A stretch of 64,000 nucleotides of DNA. Origin: Halobacillus aidingensis. GTDB taxonomy: Bacteria > Bacillota > Bacilli > Bacillales > Halobacillaceae. The stretch is from NCBI RefSeq assembly GCF_900104185.1, contig NZ_FNIZ01000011.1, positions 1 to 64,000 of the forward strand. Reading direction: 5' to 3'. The notes beneath the pieces are model-generated. The model ran no database searches. It was not told where the DNA came from and saw only the letters and a list, made by a program, of their open reading frames with translations. Of the stretch, positions 55,494 through 64,000 are shown piece by piece (position 1 is the first letter of the stretch; the number at the start of each line of letters is the position of its first letter). A program made the position numbers and the translations under genes.

Positions 55494-58400
55494 ATGGCAA
55501 ATACGAAGAAAATCAATAAAGTATTAGTCGCTAATCGTGGCGAGATCGCTATTCGAGTCTTTCGTGCGTGTACAGAATTAAATATTCGTACCGTCGCCAT
55601 TTATTCGCAGGAAGATACGGGGTCCTACCATCGTTATAAGGCTGATGAAGCTTATTTGATTGGTGAAGGGAAAAAACCGATCGATGCCTATTTGGATATT
55701 GAAGGCATTATTGAAATCGCCAAGAGTGTGGAGGTTGATGCCATCCACCCTGGATATGGATTCTTATCTGAAAACATTGAGTTTGCGAGAAGATGCGAAG
55801 AAGAAAAGCTTACTTTTATAGGACCGACCAGTGAACATTTGAATATGTTTGGAGATAAGGTGAAGGCACGAGATCAAGCGGTCCAAGCGGAGATTCCCGT
55901 TATTCCAGGGAGTGACGGCCCTGTCAGTGGACTGGAAGAGATTCGCGACTTTGGTGAAAAGCACGGCTACCCATTGATGATCAAAGCAGCAATGGGCGGC
56001 GGTGGTCGAGGGATGCGTGTCGTCAGAAGCGCTACAACCCTGGAAGAATCGTATGATCGCGCCCGTTCGGAAGCACGAGCAGCATTCGGGAGTGATGAAG
56101 TTTATGTTGAAAAGCTGATCGAACAGCCGAAGCACATCGAAGTCCAAATCATCGGAGATCGTGATGGGAACATTGTCCATTTGTATGAAAGGGACTGCTC
56201 GGTGCAGCGTAGACACCAAAAGGTTGTGGAGATCGCTCCGAGTGTCAGCTTGAAAGATGAAGTGAGGGAGGCCATTTGCGATGCCGCCGTCAAACTTATG
56301 GATAACGTAAAATATATCAACGCAGGAACGGTAGAATTCTTAGTGACCGGTGATGAATTTTACTTTATTGAAGTCAACCCTCGTGTACAGGTGGAGCATA
56401 CGATTACAGAAATGATTACCGGTGTAGATATTGTCCAGACGCAAATCCTCGTCGCGGAAGGATATGGTTTACATAGCGACCGCATATCTATACCGAAACA
56501 AGATGATATTGTCACACACGGATATGCCATTCAATCCCGTGTAACCACAGAGGATCCCCTGAACAATTTCATGCCTGATACAGGGAAAATCATGGCCTAT
56601 CGTTCTGGAGGCGGTTTCGGTGTGAGACTTGACGCCGGAAACGGATTCCAGGGGGCGGTTATCTCTCCTTACTATGATTCTTTACTTGTCAAATTGTCTA
56701 CGTGGGCACTCAGTTTTGACCAAGCCGCACATAAGATGGTCAGAAACTTGAAAGAATTCCGTATTCGCGGCATCAAAACGAACATACCATTTTTGGAAAA
56801 TGTAGTGCAGCATAAACAGTTCCTATCCGGTGAATATGATACAACGTTCATCGACCGCTCTCCAGAGCTCTTTGTTTTTCCAAAACGAAAAGACCGCGGG
56901 ACGAAGATGTTGGCTTATATTGCTGATCGAACCATCAATGGCTTCGAAGGATACGGCAATCGCAAGAAACCGAGCTATTCAAAACCGAGAATTCCTATCA
57001 TCAAGCATTCGGAACCGATTCCAGGCGGAACGAAACAAATTCTTAATGAAAGAGGTCCTGAAGGTCTCGCTTCTTGGTTGAAAGAAAGGAATGAAGTGCT
57101 GCTCACAGATACGACCTTCCGGGACGCCCACCAGTCGTTACTGGCTACCCGTGTCCGAACGAAGGACCTTGAGAATATAGCTGAACCGACGGCCCGTCTA
57201 TTACCTGATCTGTTTTCATTAGAAATGTGGGGTGGAGCGACGTTCGATGTCTCTTACCGTTTCTTGAATGAAGATCCTTGGGAGCGTTTGTTGAAATTGA
57301 GGGCCAAAGCACCGAATGTCCTTTTTCAAATGCTATTAAGGGCTTCCAATGCGGTCGGATACAAAAACTATCCCGACAATCTCATTCGTGAATTCGTAGA
57401 CAAAAGTGCGTCAGCAGGTATTGATGTCTTCCGGATTTTCGACAGCTTGAACTGGGTGGAAGGCATGAAGCTTGCCATTCACTCTGTGCGGGAGAGTGGG
57501 AAAGTAGCCGAAGCGGCGATGTGTTATACAGGGGACATTCTTGATAGCAGCCGACCGAAGTATGATCTCGCTTACTATAAAAAGCTGGCGCTTGAACTTC
57601 AGGAAGCAGGAGCTCATATCCTTGGCATTAAAGATATGGCTGGACTGCTTAAACCGGAAGCGGCTTATCAATTGATCAGCTCTTTGAAGGAAACCGTCGA
57701 CATCCCGATCCACCTTCATACACACGATACCAGCGGAAATGGTTTGTTCACGTATGCGAAAGCGATAGAAGCAGGTGTCGATGTGGTTGATGTGGCAACG
57801 GGATCGATGGCAGGCTTGACCTCTCAGCCAAGTGCAAACAGCCTCTATTATGCCCTCGAAGGTAGTGAGCGTAAGCCGAATTTGGATATCTCTGCATACG
57901 AAGAGCTCGGGCATTTTTGGGAAGATACGAGAAAATACTATCAGGATTTCGAAAGTGGCATGATGGCCCCGCATACAGAAGTGTATGAACATGAAATGCC
58001 TGGAGGGCAATACAGCAATTTGCAGCAACAAGCAAAAGCGGTCGGTTTAGGACACCGCTGGGATGAAGTCAAGTCTATGTACCGCCGGGTGAACGATATG
58101 TTCGGCGATATCGTAAAAGTGACCCCGTCTTCTAAAATTGTCGGAGATATGGCCCTGTACATGGTTCAAAATGACCTGAACGAAGACGACATCTATGAAA
58201 AAGGCGATTCCCTTGATTTCCCTGATAGCGTCGTGGAATTTTTCCAAGGGTATCTTGGACAACCATACGGAGGTTTCCCAGCTGAACTCCAAAGGATCAT
58301 ATTGAAAGGCCGCGAGCCGATTACGGTGAGACCAGGGGAGCTCTTGGAACCGGTTGACTTCAACAACTTGAAGGAGACACTGTTCCATTCCCTCGATCGT

Positions 58401-58937
58401 CAGGTAACAAGCTTTGATATGATCAGCTATGCTCTTTATCCAAAAGTGTTCATGGACCATCATAAGTTCCGCGAGCAATACGGAGATATGTCTGTACTCG
58501 ATACACCAACATTCTTCTACGGTATGAGACTGGGCGAAGAAATTGAAGTGGACATCGAACAAGGAAAAACCTTGATCGTAAAACTTGTCTCCGTTGGGGA
58601 GCCGCAGATTGATGGTACACGTACTGTTTACTTCGAGTTAAATGGACAACCTCGTGAAGTCGTCGTAAAGGATGAGAACGTGAAAGCGGCCGTTCAGCAG
58701 CGGCCGAAAGCAGACAAAGCGAACAGCAAACACATCGGAGCAACGATGCCCGGAACGGTTATTAAAGTGTTGTCTAATAAAGGTGAGGAAGTGAAGAAAG
58801 GCGATCACCTGATGATTACAGAAGCCATGAAAATGGAGACAACTGTCCAAGCACCCTTTGATGGTGTCATCAAGGACATTTATGTAGAAAACAACGAAGC
58901 CATCCACGTCGGCGATTTACTGATCGAATTTGAATAA
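55494..58937 (+). CDS. pycA: pyruvate carboxylase
   Basis: 1147 residues, as in B. subtilis (1148). Biotin carboxylase domain (about 1-460: VANRGEIAIRVFRA, ATP-grasp MIKAAMGGGGRGMR, EVNPRVQVEHT), carboxyltransferase domain (about 540-840: LLTDTTFRDAHQSLLATRVR, metal histidines HLHTHDTSGN), PYC tetramerisation region, and C-terminal biotin carrier domain with EAMKMETT. Makes oxaloacetate from pyruvate and bicarbonate. ATG 55494 follows AGGGAGTGGAATC. DarB, encoded at 12046, regulates this enzyme in B. subtilis. Confidence 0.98.
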   Translation: MANTKKINKVLVANRGEIAIRVFRACTELNIRTVAIYSQEDTGSYHRYKADEAYLIGEGKKPIDAYLDIEGIIEIAKSVEVDAIHPGYGFLSENIEFARRCEEEKLTFIGPTSEHLNMFGDKVKARDQAVQAEIPVIPGSDGPVSGLEEIRDFGEKHGYPLMIKAAMGGGGRGMRVVRSATTLEESYDRARSEARAAFGSDEVYVEKLIEQPKHIEVQIIGDRDGNIVHLYERDCSVQRRHQKVVEIAPSVSLKDEVREAICDAAVKLMDNVKYINAGTVEFLVTGDEFYFIEVNPRVQVEHTITEMITGVDIVQTQILVAEGYGLHSDRISIPKQDDIVTHGYAIQSRVTTEDPLNNFMPDTGKIMAYRSGGGFGVRLDAGNGFQGAVISPYYDSLLVKLSTWALSFDQAAHKMVRNLKEFRIRGIKTNIPFLENVVQHKQFLSGEYDTTFIDRSPELFVFPKRKDRGTKMLAYIADRTINGFEGYGNRKKPSYSKPRIPIIKHSEPIPGGTKQILNERGPEGLASWLKERNEVLLTDTTFRDAHQSLLATRVRTKDLENIAEPTARLLPDLFSLEMWGGATFDVSYRFLNEDPWERLLKLRAKAPNVLFQMLLRASNAVGYKNYPDNLIREFVDKSASAGIDVFRIFDSLNWVEGMKLAIHSVRESGKVAEAAMCYTGDILDSSRPKYDLAYYKKLALELQEAGAHILGIKDMAGLLKPEAAYQLISSLKETVDIPIHLHTHDTSGNGLFTYAKAIEAGVDVVDVATGSMAGLTSQPSANSLYYALEGSERKPNLDISAYEELGHFWEDTRKYYQDFESGMMAPHTEVYEHEMPGGQYSNLQQQAKAVGLGHRWDEVKSMYRRVNDMFGDIVKVTPSSKIVGDMALYMVQNDLNEDDIYEKGDSLDFPDSVVEFFQGYLGQPYGGFPAELQRIILKGREPITVRPGELLEPVDFNNLKETLFHSLDRQVTSFDMISYALYPKVFMDHHKFREQYGDMSVLDTPTFFYGMRLGEEIEVDIEQGKTLIVKLVSVGEPQIDGTRTVYFELNGQPREVVVKDENVKAAVQQRPKADKANSKHIGATMPGTVIKVLSNKGEEVKKGDHLMITEAMKMETTVQAPFDGVIKDIYVENNEAIHVGDLLIEFE

Positions 58938-58944
58938 CTTTTAA

Positions 58945-58982
58945 GAAGAGAGGAAGCTCATGAGAGCCTTCCTCTCTTTTTT
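58945..58982 (+). terminator. terminator of pycA
   Basis: AGAGAGGAAG pairs with CTTCCTCTCT, with CTC/GAG in the inner stem, followed by TTTTTT. Confidence 0.88.
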
Positions 58983-58999
58983 AATCTGTTAAACAATAT

Positions 59000-59551
59000 G
59001 GCAGGATTGTGGAAGACTCGATTTCGAGACTTTTCGGGGTTCGTTTGCCGTGTTGAGCGTCAGGGGTGGCTGGGAAGCTACTCGCTTTCCTGTGGGGGAG
59101 TGGCAAGCTTCCTCGGACTTCACCCTGCGGGATCTCGCCTATCTCCTTTCTCCCACGGGAGTCTCCCAGCTTCCCAACCACCCCATTCCATGAAGGGGAG
59201 AAACGAACCCATTTACTGTGGGAGGGCGCCTTCCACTATCCTGTTAATATAAGCATAAAGCGCCCTATAACAAGCTTTTCGCATGCAGAATAGTGTGCTT
59301 AGGAGTTCATTCCCATCCAATAACCATGTGCATAAAAGCAGCTAATTCCGAAAGTGGTTTCGAGATACTTAAATGGCAAAGGGGTGGAGGGGAATGGGGA
59401 GACTCCTGCGGGAAAAAAGTGCTTGGTGAAACCCCACAGGACGCAGTCCGAGGAGGCTCACCGCACTCCCGCGGAAAGGGAGCCATTCCCCGTAGCCCCC
59501 ATCCTCTCAACAAAAGTCTCGAAACTGAGTCTTCCAGAAAAGGGAGCTTTT
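59000..59551 (-). repeat. composite palindromic element, copy 8 (M2'-core-M1')
   Basis: Starts GGCAGGATTGTGGAAGACTC. M2' at about 59035-59235, core AGCATAAAGCGCCCTATAAC near 59252, M1' at about 59355-59545, ending AAGTCTCGAAACTGAGTCTT and AAGGGAGCTTTTA. Between convergent pycA and ctaA, immediately after the pycA terminator. Confidence 0.88.
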
Positions 59552-59560
59552 ATTGAAGAC

Positions 59561-59595
59561 AAAAAATCTCAGAGGCATAAGCTCTGAGATTTTTG
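59561..59595 (-). terminator. terminator of ctaA
   Basis: AAAAATCTCAGAG pairs with CTCTGAGATTTTT around GCATAAG-like loop bases. Confidence 0.9.
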
Positions 59596-59601
59596 CTTGG
59601 T

Positions 59602-60522
59602 TTACTTCACGGAACGTTCATATTTTGCACTTCTTGAAGACAGTAATAGGAAGTATGATAAAAGGCCGACATAAAGAGAAATAATCAATGCATGCAGGAG
59701 AGCCAGACCCAAATGAACATACGTCATAATAACGAAAGCACCGACGAGAACCTGAGCTGCCATTAGACTTGCAGCAAGGATCAAGCCTTTTCTCATAATC
59801 GGGCTGGTCTTATAATCTTTCAAAGCTTTCACCATGAGATATACCGTCCATATCAAAACTCCGGCTGCAGCAGCACGGTGTCCCATTTGAATCCATTGAG
59901 CTGTCCCATACGATGAAAAGTCGAAGGGGGATGCATTCGTACACATCGGCCAGTCCAAACAGGCCATCGATGAGTAAGTATGGCGGACAAGGGCCCCTGT
60001 ATAGACGACCATTAACGTATAGGTCGTTAAAGCATAAATGTGAAGTCTGAAAGGTTTTCGAATAAGTAGAGATTGTGCATCAAATTTCCGGTCGATTTCA
60101 AATATAATGAGCATCAGCAAAAGCACAGCCGCAAAGGAAACAAGGGAAATGCCGAAGTGGATAGCCAGTACAAAATCAGACTGTCCCCATTTCACAGCAG
60201 CGGCACCAATCAACCCTTGGGCGAGCAAGAAAAAGAATGCGAGAAAAGAGAGGAATTTCACTTCTCTTATATGACCAACTTTCACCCATGCCAGAGAAGA
60301 AAGGGCAAGCACAAGTAAACCTACGCCTCCAGAGACGAGGCGGTGGCTCAATTCTATGATTAAGGCCAGATCTATGTCTGATGGGATCCATTCTCCATGA
60401 CATAACGGCCAGCTGTTTCCACACCCCATACCTGAGTCAGTTTTTGTAACGAGAGCCCCACCTAATAGAACGAACAACATTCCTAATGTGGCGAGCACAG
60501 ATAACCCCTTCAATAAACGCAT
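59602..60522 (-). CDS. ctaA: heme A synthase CtaA
   Basis: 306 residues, eight membrane helices. Bacillus-type cysteine pairs are present in both halves: CGNSWPLC near residue 34 and ACLDWPMC near residue 190. Heme-ligand histidines are visible in ELSHRLVSGG, HFGISLV and MGHRAAAAGV. Oxidises the C8 methyl of heme O to give heme A for the caa3 oxidase. Divergent from ctaB, with 413 bases between the starts. No cysteine pair is missing. Confidence 0.95.
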   Translation of the reverse strand: MRLLKGLSVLATLGMLFVLLGGALVTKTDSGMGCGNSWPLCHGEWIPSDIDLALIIELSHRLVSGGVGLLVLALSSLAWVKVGHIREVKFLSFLAFFFLLAQGLIGAAAVKWGQSDFVLAIHFGISLVSFAAVLLLMLIIFEIDRKFDAQSLLIRKPFRLHIYALTTYTLMVVYTGALVRHTYSSMACLDWPMCTNASPFDFSSYGTAQWIQMGHRAAAAGVLIWTVYLMVKALKDYKTSPIMRKGLILAASLMAAQVLVGAFVIMTYVHLGLALLHALIISLYVGLLSYFLLLSSRSAKYERSVK

Positions 60523-60935
60523 GGCATGAAGCCACCTCCATTCCGGTCAAAAGAACACGGAGGATATCATACCATTTTACCTCTTTAAAATCACTAAAGT
60601 ATTGAAAAAAACTTGCAATGTTTGACAGGGTTTGCTAGAAATAAGAGGGTGTGCTTTATGGACGCACTCGCTTTTTCTCAGGGAATCGATCCAGCACCGT
60701 TAAAATCGTTGAGAATGGTAGATACTAAGAGTGAATGGCGTTTCACAAAGTTGTCACAAATAAATAAAATTGTTGAGTTTAAATAGATAGAACTACAATT
60801 ACGTGATACAATTATTTTGATGTTTCTTGTCATCCTTTATGATACAAGAATGGAAATAGCCTTCGGTGCATCTGTTGATGAATATTGATTCACATGATTC
60901 TTATACGAGGGTGGTAGAAGGAGGAAGATAATACG
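60523..60935 (+). promoter_or_regulatory. ctaA-ctaB divergent regulatory region
   Basis: 413 bases without a gene. TTTCACAAA at 60741-60749 is the exact reverse complement of the ResD-type box TTTGTGAAA, with a further TTGTCACAAA at 60751-60760. ResD~P activates ctaA in B. subtilis. A -10-like GATACAAT lies near 60805, in front of ctaB. A long ctaB leader is likely. The sites are read by eye only. Confidence 0.45.
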
Positions 60936-61871
60936 ATGGACAATCCAAGAACAGTCGAATCTGCTTCTACAGAAATGATCCAAACAAAAACCAATGACCA
61001 TTCTTTGTTAGCTGATATAAAGAGCTTGATCAAAGTCGGTATCATTAACTCTAATTTGATTACTACATTCGCAGGATTTTGGCTGGCTCTCCATTATACT
61101 GGTACATTATTCTTTGATCAGTGGGTCACTTTCCTGCTGACGATGCTCGGAACCGCTTTCGTAATTGCCGGCGGTTGTATTCTTAACAATTGGTATGACA
61201 GAGACATTGACCCGATTATGTCACGGACGAACAATCGTCCGACAGTAACAGGAACGATGTCTTTATCATTTATAAAAACATTGGGTATCAGCGTATCTAT
61301 TCTCGGATTTGTCACATTGCTCCTCACGACATGGCAAGCGGCCTTGTGGGGCGCATTTGGTTGGTTCGTCTACGTCGTCCTATACACGATGTGGTCGAAG
61401 AGAAGATACACGATCAATACAGTAGTTGGAAGCTTCTCAGGAGCTGTTCCACCATTAATCGGATGGGCTGCTGTTGATCCAGGATTGCAATTGGAAGCTT
61501 TGATTCTGTTTCTCATTATGTTCATTTGGCAAACCCCTCACTTCCTGGCACTCGCCATGAAGAAAAAGGATGAATACAAAGCAGCTGGCATCCCGATGCT
61601 ACCTGTAGTTCATGGGTTCGAGATGACAAAACGTCAAATTGTCGTTTATGTTGCTTGTCTGCTCCCATTACCGATTTATTTGGCTTCTCTTGGCACGGTC
61701 TTTCTTATTACGGCTTATGTGCTCTCTATCGGCTGGTTGGCTTTAGGGATCGCAGGCTTCTTCATGAAAGACGACTACAAGTGGGCGACATGGATGTTCA
61801 TCTTTTCCTTGAACTATCTTACGATCATGTTCTTTATGATGGTCATCGTCACTTTGCCATTCCCATTTTAA
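60936..61871 (+). CDS. ctaB: protoheme IX farnesyltransferase (heme O synthase) CtaB
   Basis: 311 residues, UbiA prenyltransferase family with about nine membrane helices. The Asp-rich motif 1 is in [18 protein letters not shown] and motif 2 region in [16 protein letters not shown]. Adds farnesyl to protoheme to form heme O, the CtaA substrate. GGAGGAAGATAATACG precedes ATG. First of the ctaBCD series. Confidence 0.96.
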   Translation: MDNPRTVESASTEMIQTKTNDHSLLADIKSLIKVGIINSNLITTFAGFWLALHYTGTLFFDQWVTFLLTMLGTAFVIAGGCILNNWYDRDIDPIMSRTNNRPTVTGTMSLSFIKTLGISVSILGFVTLLLTTWQAALWGAFGWFVYVVLYTMWSKRRYTINTVVGSFSGAVPPLIGWAAVDPGLQLEALILFLIMFIWQTPHFLALAMKKKDEYKAAGIPMLPVVHGFEMTKRQIVVYVACLLPLPIYLASLGTVFLITAYVLSIGWLALGIAGFFMKDDYKWATWMFIFSLNYLTIMFFMMVIVTLPFPF

Positions 61872-61905
61872 AGAACTGACCTCCTTATATCAGGAGGTCA
61901 GTTTC
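61871..61905 (+). terminator. hairpin between ctaB and ctaC
   Basis: AACTGACCTCCT pairs with AGGAGGTCAGTT around TATATC, followed by TCTAAAT. The T-run is weak, so it may attenuate rather than stop transcription into ctaC. Confidence 0.7.
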
Positions 61906-61947
61906 TAAATAAAAAAATGCATTACAAGAGAAAGAGAGGTATGACGC

Positions 61948-63012
61948 ATGAGAGGTTGGATGGGAAAATTCCGTTCATTATTCTTATTTGGTGCACTAAC
62001 TATGCTCCTTACCGGATGTGGTATTGAAAACATCAGTGCACTAAAACCAAAAGGGTATGGCTCGGAATTATTATTTGATCTTATGTTGATCAGTATTGCG
62101 ATAATGATTTTCGTTTTCGTAATCGTTATGGCCATTTATGCTTTCGTTCTTCTCCGTTATCGTGAGAAGAAAGGGCAGGAACACATTGTTCCGAAACAAA
62201 CAGAAGGGAATAAAGCATTGGAAGTGATTTGGACAGTCATTCCAATTATTTTGCTACTTGTGCTGGCAATCCCTACTGTGCAAGCGACTTTCGACCTCGC
62301 TGATCAATCGACGCAAGGAGATGAAGGCGTTTTAACGGTCGATGTCACAGGTAACCAATATTGGTGGCAGTTTGACTATGCAGATCAAGAGATCTCAACA
62401 AGTCAAGAAATCTACATCCCTACAAATGAAAGGGTATACTTAAACATGAAAGCCAGTGACGTGATCCACTCCTTCTGGGTACCTGCCATTGCAGGTAAGA
62501 TGGATACCATTCCTGGTGAAAACATGAACACTATGTACTTAGAAGCTTATGAAGAAGGGGTTTACGAAGGCTTTTGTGCTGAACTATGCGGACCTTCCCA
62601 CTCCTTGATGTACTTCAAAGTAATCGCTGTCAGCCCGGAAGAGTTTGACCAATGGGTCGAAGACATGCAGAATATCGATCCTGAAGCGACACCTGAGACT
62701 CAAACGGCTCAGACTGGTCAAGAATTGTTCAATAACAACTGCATGAGTTGTCACGCAATTGGTGGCGCGTCAGCTGGTGTAGGACCGAACTTAGGCAACT
62801 TTGCAAACCGCGAGAAAATTGCAGGAATCCTGCAGCCATCGAAAGAGAATCTTGTGGATTGGATTGTCCATCCGGATGAAATCAAGCCAGGGAACCAAAT
62901 GCCTGCAGAGCTTGTTTCGGAAGAAGATGCAGCGAAAATTGCTGATTACCTTCTAGAGTTGGATCACTCGGATGTCGGAAATGATCTTGAGATGCAAAGC
63001 GTCGAAGAGTAA
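61948..63012 (+). CDS. ctaC: cytochrome caa3 oxidase subunit II with cytochrome c domain
   Basis: 354 residues. Lipobox LLTGC, two membrane helices, then a cupredoxin domain with the CuA ligands CAELCGPSHSLM plus the upstream VIHSFWVP. A fused C-terminal cytochrome c domain (NNCMSCHAIGG heme site near residue 268, NQMPAELV axial methionine) is typical of caa3 oxidases. Receives electrons from cytochrome c. The copper chaperone SCO is encoded at 3450. Followed 38 bases later by ctaD. Confidence 0.96.
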   Translation: MRGWMGKFRSLFLFGALTMLLTGCGIENISALKPKGYGSELLFDLMLISIAIMIFVFVIVMAIYAFVLLRYREKKGQEHIVPKQTEGNKALEVIWTVIPIILLLVLAIPTVQATFDLADQSTQGDEGVLTVDVTGNQYWWQFDYADQEISTSQEIYIPTNERVYLNMKASDVIHSFWVPAIAGKMDTIPGENMNTMYLEAYEEGVYEGFCAELCGPSHSLMYFKVIAVSPEEFDQWVEDMQNIDPEATPETQTAQTGQELFNNNCMSCHAIGGASAGVGPNLGNFANREKIAGILQPSKENLVDWIVHPDEIKPGNQMPAELVSEEDAAKIADYLLELDHSDVGNDLEMQSVEE

Positions 63013-63050
63013 GGACTTATGAGAAAGAGGTTGAAAAGGGAGGTTAAAGC

Positions 63051-64000
63051 GTGAGTACTGCAGTAGCACAAAAACGTGGGCTCGGCGCTGTGATTTGGGA
63101 TTACCTGACTACAGTTGACCACAAGAAGATCGCGCATCTTTATTTGGTCTCTGGGGGGCTGTTTTTCCTAATCGGTGGGCTCGAAGCCATGATAATTCGT
63201 ATCCAGTTGATGAAACCAGACAATGATTTCATTTCTGCTGGACTTTACAATGAAATGATCACGATGCACGGTACAACTATGATTTTCTTAGCGGCCATGC
63301 CGCTCATCTTTGCCATTATGAACGCCGTTGTCCCCTTACAGATCGGGGCAAGGGACGTTGCTTTTCCATTCTTGAACTCCTTAGGTTTCTGGTTGTTCTT
63401 GTTTGGAGGACTTTTACTGAACGTATCCTGGTTTACAGGTGGTGCACCGGATGCCGGTTGGACCAACTATGCACCATTATCGACGACTTCACCCGGGCAC
63501 GGAGTAGACTACTATGTCATGGGTCTGCAGATATCCGGTGCCGGAACGTTAATTGGTGGGATTAACTTCCTTGTAACGATTGTAAACATGAGAGCACCAG
63601 GGATGACGTATATGCGTATGCCGTTGTTCACATGGTCTGTATTCGTCACAAGTACGTTGATTCTATTCGCTTTCCCTGCTTTAACAGTAGGACTTTTCCT
63701 TATGATGTTCGACCGTATGTTCGGATCTGCCTTCTTTGATGTAGGTCTCGGTGGTAACGCCATCATCTGGGAGCACTTATTCTGGATCTTCGGTCACCCG
63801 GAAGTGTACATATTGATTCTTCCGTTGTTCGGAGCTTTCAGTGATATCTTTTCTACATTTTCTAAGAAACGTCTTTTCGGTTATTCCGCGATGGTATTTG
63901 CAACCGTATTGATCGGTTTCTTAGGATTCATGGTATGGGCCCACCACATGTTTACCGTTGGTATGGGACCTATTGCTAACTCCATTTTCGCTGTTGCGAC
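63051..64000 (+). CDS. ctaD: cytochrome c oxidase subunit I (partial)
   Basis: N-terminal 316 residues; the gene continues past the window. Start GTG at 63051 with AGGGAGG 9 bases upstream: [20 protein letters not shown]. It shows [12 protein letters not shown], the heme a ligand histidine in [11 protein letters not shown] and the catalytic-site motif [10 protein letters not shown] with copper-ligand and cross-linked histidine/tyrosine. The later AHHMFTVG supplies the other CuB histidines. Catalyses oxygen reduction and proton pumping with CtaC. Confidence 0.96.
   Translation, partial: MSTAVAQKRGLGAVIWDYLTTVDHKKIAHLYLVSGGLFFLIGGLEAMIIRIQLMKPDNDFISAGLYNEMITMHGTTMIFLAAMPLIFAIMNAVVPLQIGARDVAFPFLNSLGFWLFLFGGLLLNVSWFTGGAPDAGWTNYAPLSTTSPGHGVDYYVMGLQISGAGTLIGGINFLVTIVNMRAPGMTYMRMPLFTWSVFVTSTLILFAFPALTVGLFLMMFDRMFGSAFFDVGLGGNAIIWEHLFWIFGHPEVYILILPLFGAFSDIFSTFSKKRLFGYSAMVFATVLIGFLGFMVWAHHMFTVGMGPIANSIFAVA

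Overview
The window is a piece of a low-to-moderate GC Firmicutes chromosome of the Bacillaceae. Gene order follows the Bacillus subtilis cheV-to-ctaD segment closely (cheV, ykyB, ykuE, fadH, ykuL/darB, dapH, dapL, ykuT, yknUV, ktrC, rnjA, rpoY, ykrA, defB, ykyA, pdhABCD, slp, SR1, speA, yktA, yktB, ykzI, suhB, ylaF, ylaH, ylaI, ylaJ, ylaL, glsA, ylaN, pycA, ctaA, ctaB, ctaC, ctaD). The repeat content, a BCCT osmolyte transporter and many acidic lipoproteins fit a moderately halophilic genus such as Halobacillus. The genus is an inference, not a proof.

Layout. 1-311 is the end of an IS3/IS150-type element inserted into a copy of a large repeat. 1-18 kb holds cheV, ykyB, a SCO copper chaperone, the Tat-exported phosphoesterase YkuE, FadH, a copper-efflux cluster (csoR-copA-copZ and a lipoprotein, with a DUF4396 protein divergent), DarB, an MFS pump, the acetylated lysine/DAP genes dapH-dapL, a CNNM/CorC protein and a MscS channel. 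18-30 kb holds a heterodimeric ABC exporter (yknUV), a cytochrome bd oxidase with a Rex operator, the K+ regulator ktrC, a doubly frameshifted acetyltransferase and a pyruvate oxidase. 30-47 kb holds rpoY-rnjA, ykrA, peptide deformylase, ykyA, the pyruvate dehydrogenase operon, a small lipoprotein, a BCCT carrier, a polysaccharide deacetylase, an SR1-like dual-function RNA and speA. 47-64 kb holds the ykt/yla genes, glutaminase, pyruvate carboxylase and the cta (heme A and cytochrome caa3) genes; ctaD runs off the end.

The most striking feature no gene explains is a composite palindromic element of about 0.5-0.7 kb present eight times (312-972, 2033-2582, 22406-22952, 25624-26283, 32804-33282, 49293-49836, 51541-52035, 59000-59551). 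It has terminal inverted repeats, two diverged hairpin modules (M1, M2) and a conserved core. Every complete copy lies just 3' of a gene, several between convergent genes. Two copies carry the same 155-bp insert inside M1. Other notable items are an SR1/SR1P gene with a perfect cre site beside its predicted start, two unrelated 21-bp tandem arrays, and the absence of typA, ylaK and ftsW from their usual places.

Metabolically the window links the pyruvate node (PDH, pyruvate oxidase, pyruvate carboxylase) with aerobic respiration (bd oxidase, caa3 oxidase, heme A synthesis, SCO and copper handling), plus DAP, polyamine and ion/osmotic functions.
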